From Acidimicrobiaceae bacterium (GTDB lineage Bacteria > Actinomycetota > Acidimicrobiia > Acidimicrobiales > MedAcidi-G1), in contig PBYV01000014.1 in assembly GCA_002729765.1 (NCBI GenBank), positions 1 to 46,670 on the forward strand: a DNA stretch of 46,670 nucleotides, read 5' to 3'. Under the pieces are notes generated by a model. It searched no databases. It had not been told where the DNA came from and saw only the letters and a list, made by a program, of their open reading frames with translations. Position 1 is the first letter of the stretch. Every line of letters begins with the position of its first letter. Positions 15,713-24,088 of the stretch are shown here, in pieces. A program made the translations under genes and the position numbers.

Positions 15713-16078
15713 TTGCAAATGGGTAAATATGATTTTTTTAGAGTGGGAATTGGCGGATCTGTGGGAGCAGGTCTTCGCTGGTTGGTCATAGAAAATACGA
15801 CAACGCAAATTTTTCCATGGCCCACTCTGTTAATTAATCTTGTTGGTTGCGCCGCTCTTGGAATGCTTATAGCTAGAAATAAAAACCGTAAGACTCTACT
15901 TACTTGGGGTACTGGCCTATGTGGAGGCTTAACCACTTTTTCAACATTCTCACTTGAAATAGCAATTCTATTTCGTGACAATGAAATTTTTATTCCCCTT
16001 TGTTATCTATTTATTTCAGTATTAGTCGGAATACTCCTATTTAAAAATGCTTTAAAAATATGTGGTAATAAACAATGA
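15713..16078 (+). CDS. crcB: CrcB/Fluc fluoride channel, first subunit
   Basis: This protein of about 121 residues has four membrane helices and the family motifs: an early Gly-x-Gly-x-x-Gly-x-x-x-R-W near residue 13, the INLVGC(A) segment and the GLCGGLTTFSTFS signature. Fluc channels export fluoride down its gradient as dual-topology dimers; the tandem pair here suggests an obligate heterodimer. The start is TTG 15713, 8 bases after an AGGA site; ATG 15719 is an alternative. It overlaps its partner by 4 bases (ATGA). I saw no fluoride riboswitch in the short leader shared with divergent pdxH. Confidence 0.88.
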   Translation: MQMGKYDFFRVGIGGSVGAGLRWLVIENTTTQIFPWPTLLINLVGCAALGMLIARNKNRKTLLTWGTGLCGGLTTFSTFSLEIAILFRDNEIFIPLCYLFISVLVGILLFKNALKICGNKQ

Positions 16079-16392
16079 TAGTTGTAGCATTTTTTGCTTT
16101 AGCAGCTGTCGGAAGTGTCATCAGATGGAAAACGGCAATATTTTTTGGTGCTCATAAGGGAACGTTTCTAGTCAATGTAATCGGTTCATTTTGTCTCGGC
16201 CTTATGGTTGACTTAAGCGACCCAGGGTTAACACTCATCGGAATTGGAGGTCTTGGTTCGCTAACAACCTTTTCTACTTTTTGCGCCAATATAGATTCCT
16301 TATCTGAAAGCAACTATCGACCTGGTTTGGTCTATGCACTACTTACCGTCATTGCAGGTGTACTAGCAGCCACAATTGGGCTGAATATTTAA
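16075..16392 (+). CDS. crcB: CrcB/Fluc fluoride channel, second subunit
   Basis: This 105-residue companion has four membrane helices, the NVIGSFCLG helix and the GLGSLTTFSTF signature. It is shorter than the first subunit and has lost part of the cytoplasmic ends, as usual in tandem pairs that insert in opposite orientations. The ATG lies inside the stop of the first crcB gene. It converges on serS, with stops 4 bases apart. Confidence 0.88.
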   Translation: MIVVAFFALAAVGSVIRWKTAIFFGAHKGTFLVNVIGSFCLGLMVDLSDPGLTLIGIGGLGSLTTFSTFCANIDSLSESNYRPGLVYALLTVIAGVLAATIGLNI

Positions 16393-16396
16393 ACGA

Positions 16397-17677
16397 TCAA
16401 TTAATACTTTTCACACCTTGCATGTAAGGCAAGAGAGGATCAGGGATTCGAATACTGCCATCCTCTTGCCTGTAGGTTTCTACAATTGCAGCCCACACAC
16501 GTGGCACCGCTAAACCTGAACCGTTAAGAGTATGTACAACCGACGTTCCCTTTGCTTCTTCTGAGCGATATCTAACGTTTGCTCTGCGCGCTTGGTAATC
16601 ACTAAACCAAGAAACCGATGAAACTTCAAGCCACTGTTCAGCACCAGGAGCATAAACCTCAATATCAAAAGTTCGAGCTGAAGAATTTCCTAAATCTCCT
16701 GAACATAAATCAAGGATCCGGTAACTTAGACCCAAATCAGCAATTGCTGACTCAGCTCTAGAGAGTATGTCCTCGTGAACCTCCTGGGCTTGTTCTGGAG
16801 TTGCATAAGCAAGTAGTTCAACTTTGTCAAACTCATGAACTCTTAAAAGACCTCGTGTGTCTCTTCCAGCTGAACCTGCCTCACGTCTAAAGCAAGAAGT
16901 GTGAGACATTAACTTCATTGGTAATTCGCTTTCGCTAATAATCTCATCACGAGCATATGACGTGAGCGGAACTTCAGCTGTAGGTATTGCCCAAAGATCG
17001 TCGCGCTCAAGATGATATGCGTCATCTGCAAACTTTGGGAGATGTCCTGTTGACACCATTGTTTCTGTCAAAACAAGAGTAGGGGGTCTTATCTCACGGT
17101 AGGCATCAGCATTTCGGTCTAGTCCATACTGGATTAATGCTCTGCACAAAGTAGCGCCCAAACCGGTGTACATGGCAAACATGGCTCCAGAAAGTTTAGT
17201 AGCCCTTTCAACATCTAGGATTCCTAAAGTTTCTCCAATTTCCCAATGAGGCACACGTTGATAATTCTCCCACGCCTCATCACTTTGACCTTCGACTCTT
17301 ACAACTACATTGTCTTCAGCGCTTTCACCATTAGGGCATTCTTCAGCGGGAATATTTGGAACTCTTAATAGTAATTCTCGTATCTCAGTAGAAAGCTGGT
17401 CACATTCTTCGCTGAGCGCTTCTTCCTTCTCTCTCATTTCACGACTCGACTCTTGTAAAGGGCTGGCCTCATCTGTTTTCCCAGATTTATGAAGATCGCC
17501 TACTCGCCTTGAAAGTTCTTTAATTTCATTACGTAATTGATCTCGTTTTTCAGCAATTGATCTTTGTTTTTCATCTAATCCAATGATCAGATCTAAAGAG
17601 TCAGTGTCTTCTCCACGTCGCGAGATTGCTTTCTTAACTGACTTAAAGTCATTACGTAATAAACGAATATCAATCAT
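16397..17677 (-). CDS. serS: Seryl-tRNA synthetase
   Basis: This 426-residue class II enzyme charges tRNA-Ser (and tRNA-Sec where present). An N-terminal tRNA-binding coiled coil spans residues about 30-105 with its charged heptads. The catalytic domain has motif 2 (TSCFRREAGSAGRDTRGLLRVH, about 255-276) and motif 3 near the C-terminus (LNGSGLAVPRVWAAIVE). All expected parts are present and the length is normal. It follows ctaG by 9 bases, so it probably shares the oxidase operon transcript. Confidence 0.97.
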   Translation of the reverse strand: MIDIRLLRNDFKSVKKAISRRGEDTDSLDLIIGLDEKQRSIAEKRDQLRNEIKELSRRVGDLHKSGKTDEASPLQESSREMREKEEALSEECDQLSTEIRELLLRVPNIPAEECPNGESAEDNVVVRVEGQSDEAWENYQRVPHWEIGETLGILDVERATKLSGAMFAMYTGLGATLCRALIQYGLDRNADAYREIRPPTLVLTETMVSTGHLPKFADDAYHLERDDLWAIPTAEVPLTSYARDEIISESELPMKLMSHTSCFRREAGSAGRDTRGLLRVHEFDKVELLAYATPEQAQEVHEDILSRAESAIADLGLSYRILDLCSGDLGNSSARTFDIEVYAPGAEQWLEVSSVSWFSDYQARRANVRYRSEEAKGTSVVHTLNGSGLAVPRVWAAIVETYRQEDGSIRIPDPLLPYMQGVKSIN

Positions 17678-17686
17678 TGAATTAAC

Positions 17687-18565
17687 TTAGTCTTTAAGTG
17701 GGTTGGTATTAAACAATTTTTCATCTTTATTAGTTTCTTTGGGAGATGCCGGTCTGAGAGTTTGGTTTTCTCTATGATGGCCAGCAATTTTAAAGAATTT
17801 AAAAATAATGATTCCCCAAAGGTAGAAACCACCAACAAGTTTCATGATGAAACCAGCTGCTTGTTGATCTGATTGGACACTTATTCCCCACATTTGATAT
17901 CCGTCATCGTAGTGGCTATAAACAGTGCCTTCGGCGAAAGTTAACCAGGCAGCAGGAACCGTTGGGATGATTGACATCAAAAATAAATACAACATTTGCG
18001 CTAAAGGAGACAAGCGAAGTTCAGGTAAAGGTGAAACTACTGGAACCCACATAAAAATGGCTGAAATGAATAGCAGAAGGTGCACTGAATAATGAAATAT
18101 TCCTGAATCTGCTGAAGTCTGAACAATTCCACCCCAATGTGTTAATGCGACGAGAGCATTAAAAACAACTCCAGCTAAAACTGGGTGAGACGCTCGTCTG
18201 AGAATTCTTGAGCCCCTTCCTGAATCGAGAACAACCAGCTCAGCTAACCAGCGTGGAATGGATAGTAAAAATAAGGGAGGGACTATAAAAGTTATTACAA
18301 GATGTTGGAACATATGAACGGAATACAGATGATCTTCAGCCACATCATGTACTGGCCAATCAGCTGATAAAAAAAGCAGTAGAAGTGCTGAGAGAAAAGC
18401 TGTCTTTTGAAAGTTAGTGACTATTGATTTTTCTGAAGCAACAACCTTAGGACCGATCCCTTTTATTGCCCATCTTCCAAGAAGCAAGATCGCTAGAACT
18501 AATACCCACACTTCTGGGTGAGGTTTCCATGCCCAAGGATTGATTGCTCCGATGACTGAAGCCAT
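17687..18565 (-). CDS. ctaG: Cytochrome c oxidase assembly factor CtaG (caa3 type)
   Basis: This 292-residue polytopic protein has the Caa3_CtaG features: HVWxxQHLVITFIVPPLF-like helix with conserved His, HWGGIVQ-like stretch, HLLLFISAIFMWVPV and the WGISVQSDQQAAGFIMK stretch near the end. The family (PF09678) is needed for assembling active caa3 oxidase in Bacillus and probably handles copper. It is last of the oxidase genes, before serS. The gap to the COX4-like gene is 49 bases. Confidence 0.88.
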   Translation of the reverse strand: MASVIGAINPWAWKPHPEVWVLVLAILLLGRWAIKGIGPKVVASEKSIVTNFQKTAFLSALLLLFLSADWPVHDVAEDHLYSVHMFQHLVITFIVPPLFLLSIPRWLAELVVLDSGRGSRILRRASHPVLAGVVFNALVALTHWGGIVQTSADSGIFHYSVHLLLFISAIFMWVPVVSPLPELRLSPLAQMLYLFLMSIIPTVPAAWLTFAEGTVYSHYDDGYQMWGISVQSDQQAAGFIMKLVGGFYLWGIIIFKFFKIAGHHRENQTLRPASPKETNKDEKLFNTNPLKD

Positions 18566-18614
18566 CTTTATAATTCCTTAAATAATTTGTTTGGTGTGCC
18601 TGGAAGAATGGCAG

Positions 18615-18956
18615 TCAACCTTTGTGCCAGAATTCAAAAACTGTGAGGAATATGGCATATACAACACTCGCCAAAATGAGACCTGATACGAAAAACTTCA
18701 TGAACAAAGAATTGTCAAAACGTAAATGCATAAACCATGCCGCTACGTAAAAGAATTTCACAACCATCATTATCATCAATACAGGTATAAGTATCTCGCC
18801 AGGCACACTTTCTAACCAATAGGTTGCTACTTCTAAAGCTGTGAGAACTGCGAGGATTCCAGCAATCTGGAAATATTTTTTGTCAGACGGATGTTCATGG
18901 CTATGCTCGTCATCGCTTTTATCAGATTCAGTGGTGTGTTCGGTTTCCGTACTCAT
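18615..18956 (-). CDS. Cytochrome c oxidase subunit IV-like protein
   Basis: This 113-residue protein has a His/Asp/Glu-rich N-terminus (residues 1-27) and three membrane helices. The pattern TALEVATYW...VPVLMIMMVVKFFYVAAWFMHLRFD matches prokaryotic COX4 (PF03626), an accessory subunit of caa3/bo3-type oxidases. Its place between ctaE and ctaG fits. The His-rich N-terminus could bind metal; this is a guess. Confidence 0.88.
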   Translation of the reverse strand: MSTETEHTTESDKSDDEHSHEHPSDKKYFQIAGILAVLTALEVATYWLESVPGEILIPVLMIMMVVKFFYVAAWFMHLRFDNSLFMKFFVSGLILASVVYAIFLTVFEFWHKG

Positions 18957-18971
18957 TTTTTATCCTCTATA

Positions 18972-19568
18972 TCAACTTGTAGGTGATGGAACCAAATAGA
19001 TGACAGTGAAAATAAAAATCCAGACTATGTCTACAAAGTGCCAATAAAGACCTATTAGTTCTACCGTTTCCGCTCGTTCTTTATGTAAATTGCCTCGAGC
19101 TGACGACACGTAAAGTGACATCAGAAAAATCACTCCGAGGCTTACGTGAACTCCATGAAAACCTGTAAGGGTAAAAAAAGCAGAAGAAAAAGGACTTGTT
19201 GTGTATCCAAGTCCTTCACGTAAAAATGTCGTGAACTCGTAAACTTGTCCTCCAACAAACACAGCGCCAAGGAGAGCGGTTGTGAGAAGCCAAAGTCTGT
19301 TATTTCTTTCATCTCCACGTTGCAGTGCTGAAAGCGCAAGAACCATTGTTAGTGAGCTCATCAAAAGAACAAACGAACTTACGGAAGTAAAGGGAATGTC
19401 GAAAATATCCCCGGGTGCTGGACCATCTGCAAAGCGTCCTCTGTAAAGCAAATAAGTTGAAATCAAAGCTCCGAAAAGAAGGCATTCGGAACCGAGAAAT
19501 ACCCACATCCCTAATTTGTTATGAGATAGTCCTGTTGTGGTTTCCTCTGAATGGGTTTGGTTAGTCAC
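18972..19568 (-). CDS. ctaE: Cytochrome c oxidase subunit III
   Basis: This is a 198-residue subunit III with five membrane helices. Features: KLGMWVFLGSECLLFGALI with the conserved Glu, GFHGVHVSLGVIF, and the closing LYWHFVDIVWIFIF signature. The start is GTG 19568, because AAGGAGG lies 6 bases upstream and because the frame upstream of it is only the overlap with ctaD. That gives an 8-base overlap with ctaD. It stabilises the catalytic subunit and may channel O2. Confidence 0.93.
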   Translation of the reverse strand: MTNQTHSEETTTGLSHNKLGMWVFLGSECLLFGALISTYLLYRGRFADGPAPGDIFDIPFTSVSSFVLLMSSLTMVLALSALQRGDERNNRLWLLTTALLGAVFVGGQVYEFTTFLREGLGYTTSPFSSAFFTLTGFHGVHVSLGVIFLMSLYVSSARGNLHKERAETVELIGLYWHFVDIVWIFIFTVIYLVPSPTS

Positions 19569-21507
19569 TTGCGTCCTCCTTTTGAGGTTCATGGTGATCT
19601 ACATCAGGATCATCGACTGGTTCGAAAACCCATGCGTAAAGACCCATTAACGCAAGCGCTCCTCCGAATACACAAAACCACAAGCTGTAGATAAGACCCA
19701 AGCCAATAAATGGTAAGCCAATGGCAAAAACTAGAGGCCAATAGGAAGGCGAAGGGAGATGGACGCCTTCAGCTGATCCATCCTGACAAACATCTTCTGC
19801 TGAAGCGACTCTTACAACTTTTCCGTCTTCATCAGACCCATACTTACGGTGCCAGAACTCATCCAAACTTTCGACTATTGGGATTTCATCAAAGTTGTGT
19901 GCTGGGGTTGGGTTTGGGGTGATCCATTCAAGACTTCTAGCATCCCATGGGTCAGGCCCTATAGGTGGAAGTCCTCTTGCGTTCCTTGCTGATGTGATCA
20001 CATTGATTAAAAATATCAAGACACTCAACGCGATTATAAAAGAACCAATTGTGACTACTAAATTCCAAGCTTCGAATCCAAAACCAGGACTGTATGTGTC
20101 AATTCTTCTCGACATTCCTTGGAGGCCAAGAATATGCATCGGTCCGAAAGTGAGATTGAATCCGATCAGCATTACCCAGAAGTTGAGTTTCCCCATTTTT
20201 TCACTGAGTTTGTGTCCGAATACTTTGGGCCACCAGAAAAAGAAACCTGAGAAAAGTCCAAAAATTATACCCCCGAAGATTACATAATGGAAATGAGCAA
20301 CTATGTAATACGTGTCTGTTTGTTGTGTGTCTGCAGGTGCGATTGAATGTGTAACGCCTGATAGCCCACCTATTGTGAACATCGAAACCACACCAAAAGC
20401 AAAAAGCATTGCTGCGCTAAATTTGATACGACCACCCCACATAGTCGCCATCCAGTTAAGAATTTTTACTCCAGTTGGAACAGCAATAAACATTGTTGAT
20501 AATGAAAAAGCTGCAACTGAAACGGGGCCTATGCCTGATGCAAACATGTGGTGAGCCCAAACACCCCAACCCATGAAACCAATTGCGATTCCGGAAAACA
20601 CCATGAATGGATAACCAAAAATAGGTTTTCTGGAGAATGTTGGAATTACCTCAGAAATAATTCCAAATGCAGGAAGTACCAAAATATACACTTCTGGGTG
20701 GCCAAAAATCCAAAATAGGTGTTGCCACAATAACGGGTCCCCGCCTAATTCTGGAGTGAAAAAAGTAGCTCCGAACAATCGACTGAAAGTCAGCAAGAAA
20801 AGCGCTACCGCAATTACTGGCATGGCAAAAACTAAAAGCAGCTGCACAACTAACATCATCCAAGTAAAAACAGGCATTTTGAAAAGAGTCATACCTGGAG
20901 CTCGCATATTAAAAATCGTTACTGTCAGATTAATTCCTGAAACCAATGAAGCTATACCGGTTATCTGTAGTCCAATAGCATAGAAGTCCATTCCATGGCT
21001 TGGCGAAAAGACAATTCCTGTATTAGGTGAATAAGCGAACCACCCGCCATCGGGAGCTCCACCAAGAAGCCATGAGAGGTTAATAAATATTCCACCTGCT
21101 AAGAAAACCCAGAATGACATTGCATTTAGACGAGGGAAAGCCACATCTCTTGCGCCTATCTGCAACGGGATCAGATAATTTGCAAACGCTGCGGCTAACG
21201 GCATAGCCGCTAGGAAAATCATTGTTACGCCATGCATCGTGTAAATCTGGTTGTATGTGTCTGCTCCTAGGACAGTTCCGTCAGGAGTAGCTAGTTGCAA
21301 TCTGATTAGTAGAGCTTCTATTCCACCAATTACAAAAAATAGAAGAGCAGCTGCTCCATAGAGAATTCCAATTTTTTTATGATCAACCGTAGTTACCCAG
21401 TCTCTCCAGCCACTTCCACCTTTAGGCCTCGTGTATACCCCCAAAGGTCGATGTGAATTTTCGCCATTAGAAGTTTCCATAGAAGACGGTTCCATTGTTT
21501 GAGTCAT
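19561..21507 (-). CDS. ctaD: Cytochrome c oxidase subunit I (catalytic, caa3/aa3 type)
   Basis: This is the 648-residue catalytic subunit of the haem-copper oxidase that reduces O2 to water and pumps protons. All cofactor residues are present: low-spin haem ligand H92, CuB ligands H270 and H319/H320, the cross-linked Tyr274, and the HFH motif H405/H407 for haem a3 and haem a. The D-channel Asp is D121. After the twelve helices there is a linker of about 70 residues and two extra helices (about 580-630), an extended C-terminus common in Gram-positive caa3 enzymes. It sits between ctaC and ctaE with 1-base and 8-base junctions. Confidence 0.97.
   Translation of the reverse strand: MTQTMEPSSMETSNGENSHRPLGVYTRPKGGSGWRDWVTTVDHKKIGILYGAAALLFFVIGGIEALLIRLQLATPDGTVLGADTYNQIYTMHGVTMIFLAAMPLAAAFANYLIPLQIGARDVAFPRLNAMSFWVFLAGGIFINLSWLLGGAPDGGWFAYSPNTGIVFSPSHGMDFYAIGLQITGIASLVSGINLTVTIFNMRAPGMTLFKMPVFTWMMLVVQLLLVFAMPVIAVALFLLTFSRLFGATFFTPELGGDPLLWQHLFWIFGHPEVYILVLPAFGIISEVIPTFSRKPIFGYPFMVFSGIAIGFMGWGVWAHHMFASGIGPVSVAAFSLSTMFIAVPTGVKILNWMATMWGGRIKFSAAMLFAFGVVSMFTIGGLSGVTHSIAPADTQQTDTYYIVAHFHYVIFGGIIFGLFSGFFFWWPKVFGHKLSEKMGKLNFWVMLIGFNLTFGPMHILGLQGMSRRIDTYSPGFGFEAWNLVVTIGSFIIALSVLIFLINVITSARNARGLPPIGPDPWDARSLEWITPNPTPAHNFDEIPIVESLDEFWHRKYGSDEDGKVVRVASAEDVCQDGSAEGVHLPSPSYWPLVFAIGLPFIGLGLIYSLWFCVFGGALALMGLYAWVFEPVDDPDVDHHEPQKEDASD
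19575..19581 (-). promoter_or_regulatory. Strong ribosome binding site for ctaE inside ctaD
   Basis: On the minus strand AAGGAGG lies 6 bases before GTG 19568, within the last codons of ctaD. It decides the ctaE start over the in-frame ATG at 19592. Confidence 0.8.
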
Positions 21508-22706
21508 TATTCAACCTCCGTAGCAGAGATAATTTCACTCGAGGGTCTTGCTCCAAGAGTTTGCAGATAAGCGACTATGTCATCTATCTGTTTTTCATTC
21601 AAGCCCATATTCGGCATACCTCTTCTGCCTTGTGCATAAGCAGGTTTTTCTTCAGGGGAATTACGAAGCCATGCTTCTAATTGACTTCGATCAAGAGAGC
21701 CATCAGGTTCATACAAATTAAAAATTCCACCTGCATAAGTGGTTCTACTCATGAAATGAGTCAGATTAGGTGCCGCATTTGAAACCAAATCAGCACCAAT
21801 AGAAGTTTCGTCATTTAAACCGTTAACAACGTGACAGCGCGTACATAAAGAATCAAAGGTTTCTTGCCCTCGCTTTGCAGTTTCACTAACCGGATTTGAA
21901 GCTGGTTGCATTTGTTGGTTAACCCAGTTTTGAAAATCAATAGGTTCCATTGCTACAGTTTGCATGCGCATTCTTGAGTGAGAAAGTCCACAGAACTCTG
22001 TGCATTGTCCAAAGTAAACACCTGGTTCATCCGCTTCAATTTTCCAAGGATGGACTCTTCCTGGAACGGCGTCTTTTTTACCATTCAATGCAGGTATCCA
22101 GTGGCTGTGAATGACGTCGCGGCTTAAAATCTTTAATTCGATTTCTTCGCCAGTTGGTATAACCATTTGGGTGCTAGTGACAATGTCTGCGGGAGGAAGG
22201 TTCCGGGCATCTGAAAGATCGACACCTTCTAAGCCATCCAGATAATATCTGTACTCCCACCACCATTGCTGGCCGACTACTACTACTTCTGGTTCCCATG
22301 AAACTGTTTCACCTTCAACTGATAAAGCCATCGCGTTGTCTTCAGTACTATTTATTTCCGCGAGGGTTATAAGAGTAAAAACGGCAACACCAGCGAGTAT
22401 CAAAACTGGAATTATCGTCCATAAAATTTCCAACTTTAGATTCCCATGACTTTGTGTCGGAAAATCTTCATCGGAATGATCGCTTCGAAAACGCCACATA
22501 TAAATATTTCCACCAGCGACTAGAAGTAAAATTATTCCTGCAATGATAAAAATTGGGTTTGATAGTGAATCTATTGATTGTGCAGAAGGTCCTTGCGGTT
22601 CTAACGTGTCAAGTTCAGCATCTGAAGAACACCCTGTGAAAAATAAAAAGAATGCTAAAAATAATAAGTAAAATCGTGAAGTTCTATAACTAGAAAAGGG
22701 TTTCAA
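21507..22706 (-). CDS. ctaC: Cytochrome c oxidase subunit II with fused cytochrome c domain
   Basis: This is a 399-residue caa3-type subunit II. It has a lipobox (FFTGC, Cys about 26), two membrane helices (about 50-70 and 92-115), and the cupredoxin domain with the CuA ligands: His in DVIHSHW and the CTEFCGLSHSRM cluster. A cytochrome c domain with CTRCH (about 288-292) and a Met in the RGMPNM stretch follows. Electrons pass from cytochrome c to CuA to subunit I; the fused haem c domain makes a soluble donor unnecessary. Its stop and the ctaD start share one base. Confidence 0.96.
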   Translation of the reverse strand: MKPFSSYRTSRFYLLFLAFFLFFTGCSSDAELDTLEPQGPSAQSIDSLSNPIFIIAGIILLLVAGGNIYMWRFRSDHSDEDFPTQSHGNLKLEILWTIIPVLILAGVAVFTLITLAEINSTEDNAMALSVEGETVSWEPEVVVVGQQWWWEYRYYLDGLEGVDLSDARNLPPADIVTSTQMVIPTGEEIELKILSRDVIHSHWIPALNGKKDAVPGRVHPWKIEADEPGVYFGQCTEFCGLSHSRMRMQTVAMEPIDFQNWVNQQMQPASNPVSETAKRGQETFDSLCTRCHVVNGLNDETSIGADLVSNAAPNLTHFMSRTTYAGGIFNLYEPDGSLDRSQLEAWLRNSPEEKPAYAQGRRGMPNMGLNEKQIDDIVAYLQTLGARPSSEIISATEVE

Positions 22707-23491
22707 TGTTCAACCTCTGCATGTGAATCGTCATGATGGTCAGGTCCTTTGTGGTGGAAATCACGTTCACCTACAACTGCTGAAATGAGACCAGCAATCA
22801 AAATTCCAGCTATCCCTAGAAAAAGAATGCTTTGAACCAAACCTCTAGAAATAGATGGACGTGTGCTTATAAAAAACGCCGTACCGAAAATAAGAACACC
22901 CACAATAGTGGCGACCAAAACCGCTCCTGAAGCAGATGAAGAAAGAAGAATTCGTGAAACCGCTAGAACTAAAACTCCAATACCTAATGCTCCGATGAGT
23001 GGCACTTCTATAGGTCTCATGAGTCTTTCCCGTAATTCGCTATTTAACTCTGGATCAGACGTAGCTTTCTCAGACCAATTCGTCATTGTCCACTCAATAC
23101 CGATTGCAAAAATTATTACGACACCTATAACAAAAATTGCAGCATGTACCACTAGTCCAACGACCAAAATACTTAATCCTAAAGCAGCAAAGATAGGCCA
23201 CCAAGAACTATCAACTTCTGGTTGCGCTTCGGGTGCTTCTTCTGTGCCAAGCAACTCAATTGCTGCTTCTGGATCACTGTCACGAAAAGCTTGACTTACA
23301 ACTCCCATAACTGCCATTGAAGCCGCGCCAATCATGAGAAGTGTGTAAACCACATGATTCCCAATTCCACCTTTCCAACCCAGAGAAATTGGACCTGTTT
23401 CTGTTCCGCCAGTTGTATATCCAGCAAAAATAGCGGCTGCTACCATCGCTACACAAAGGCCGAACCAAAGCTTGAATCCAGTCGTGAGCAT
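22703..23491 (-). CDS. Membrane protein of unknown function in the oxidase operon
   Basis: This 262-residue protein has about seven hydrophobic segments, with a charged cytoplasmic-type loop at residues about 72-95 and 135-160. It ends with a His/Asp/Glu-rich tail (FHHKGPDHHDDSHAEVEH). I recognise no family. It overlaps ctaC by 4 bases and follows the CoxIII-like gene, so it is an operon member and may be an accessory or assembly protein. The His-rich tail might bind copper or zinc, which is only a guess. Confidence 0.7.
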   Translation of the reverse strand: MLTTGFKLWFGLCVAMVAAAIFAGYTTGGTETGPISLGWKGGIGNHVVYTLLMIGAASMAVMGVVSQAFRDSDPEAAIELLGTEEAPEAQPEVDSSWWPIFAALGLSILVVGLVVHAAIFVIGVVIIFAIGIEWTMTNWSEKATSDPELNSELRERLMRPIEVPLIGALGIGVLVLAVSRILLSSSASGAVLVATIVGVLIFGTAFFISTRPSISRGLVQSILFLGIAGILIAGLISAVVGERDFHHKGPDHHDDSHAEVEH

Positions 23492-23506
23492 CAGTAAATC
23501 ACATCC

Positions 23507-24088
23507 CTACTTCGCTATGTATATGCCGATCCAAATGATCGAATAGACAGCAACTCCTGCATACCAATAAAAAGATAAGGCAGAAACTAAATCTTGATGA
23601 CGTTTAGTGTCTTGACCTCCAAAAGCTCTTAATAACAATAGAAGATTCCAGATCACTCCGATTGCAATCATTGTCATATGGGCACCAACAATAGTAAAAA
23701 GCAATGTACTGGATTTGCTGTAATCAATTGGCAATCCAATGTCATTTAGATAAAAAACGGTCTGGTTAATTACAGCAATTCCAAGGAGAGCTGTTAGTCC
23801 AAGAGCTAAATAAGTATGAATACGGTCATTATTAGAAACCGAACGTACCGCCCAAGCCATGGTTATAACTGAAAGGGACAAAGTTGCCATGTTCATTCCA
23901 CCTGGCACAAGTTGAATAGCTCCTTCTGGAAACCATTCGCTCCCCCAAGCATTAGCGTCTGCTCTCATCGAAAAATAGATTGCAAACAACCCAGCGAAAA
24001 ACATGACACAAGTTATGCTTCCTAGAACTGCCCCTGTTACGAGTGTTCTTGGTCTGGATTCTGCTGGTGGTGAGGCTGTATTAGACAT
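23507..24088 (-). CDS. CoxIII-like membrane protein paired with the degenerate CoxI
   Basis: This 193-residue protein has five helices and weak subunit III features: VGAHMTMIAIGVIWN replaces the usual GFHGVHVSLGVIF, and the last helix has SFYWYAGVAVYSIIWIGIYI where true subunit III has LYWHFVDIVWIFIF. So the fold is kept while the characteristic His and Asp are changed. Its start shares one base with the stop of the CoxI-like gene. It probably partners that protein rather than ctaD. Confidence 0.75.
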   Translation of the reverse strand: MSNTASPPAESRPRTLVTGAVLGSITCVMFFAGLFAIYFSMRADANAWGSEWFPEGAIQLVPGGMNMATLSLSVITMAWAVRSVSNNDRIHTYLALGLTALLGIAVINQTVFYLNDIGLPIDYSKSSTLLFTIVGAHMTMIAIGVIWNLLLLLRAFGGQDTKRHQDLVSALSFYWYAGVAVYSIIWIGIYIAK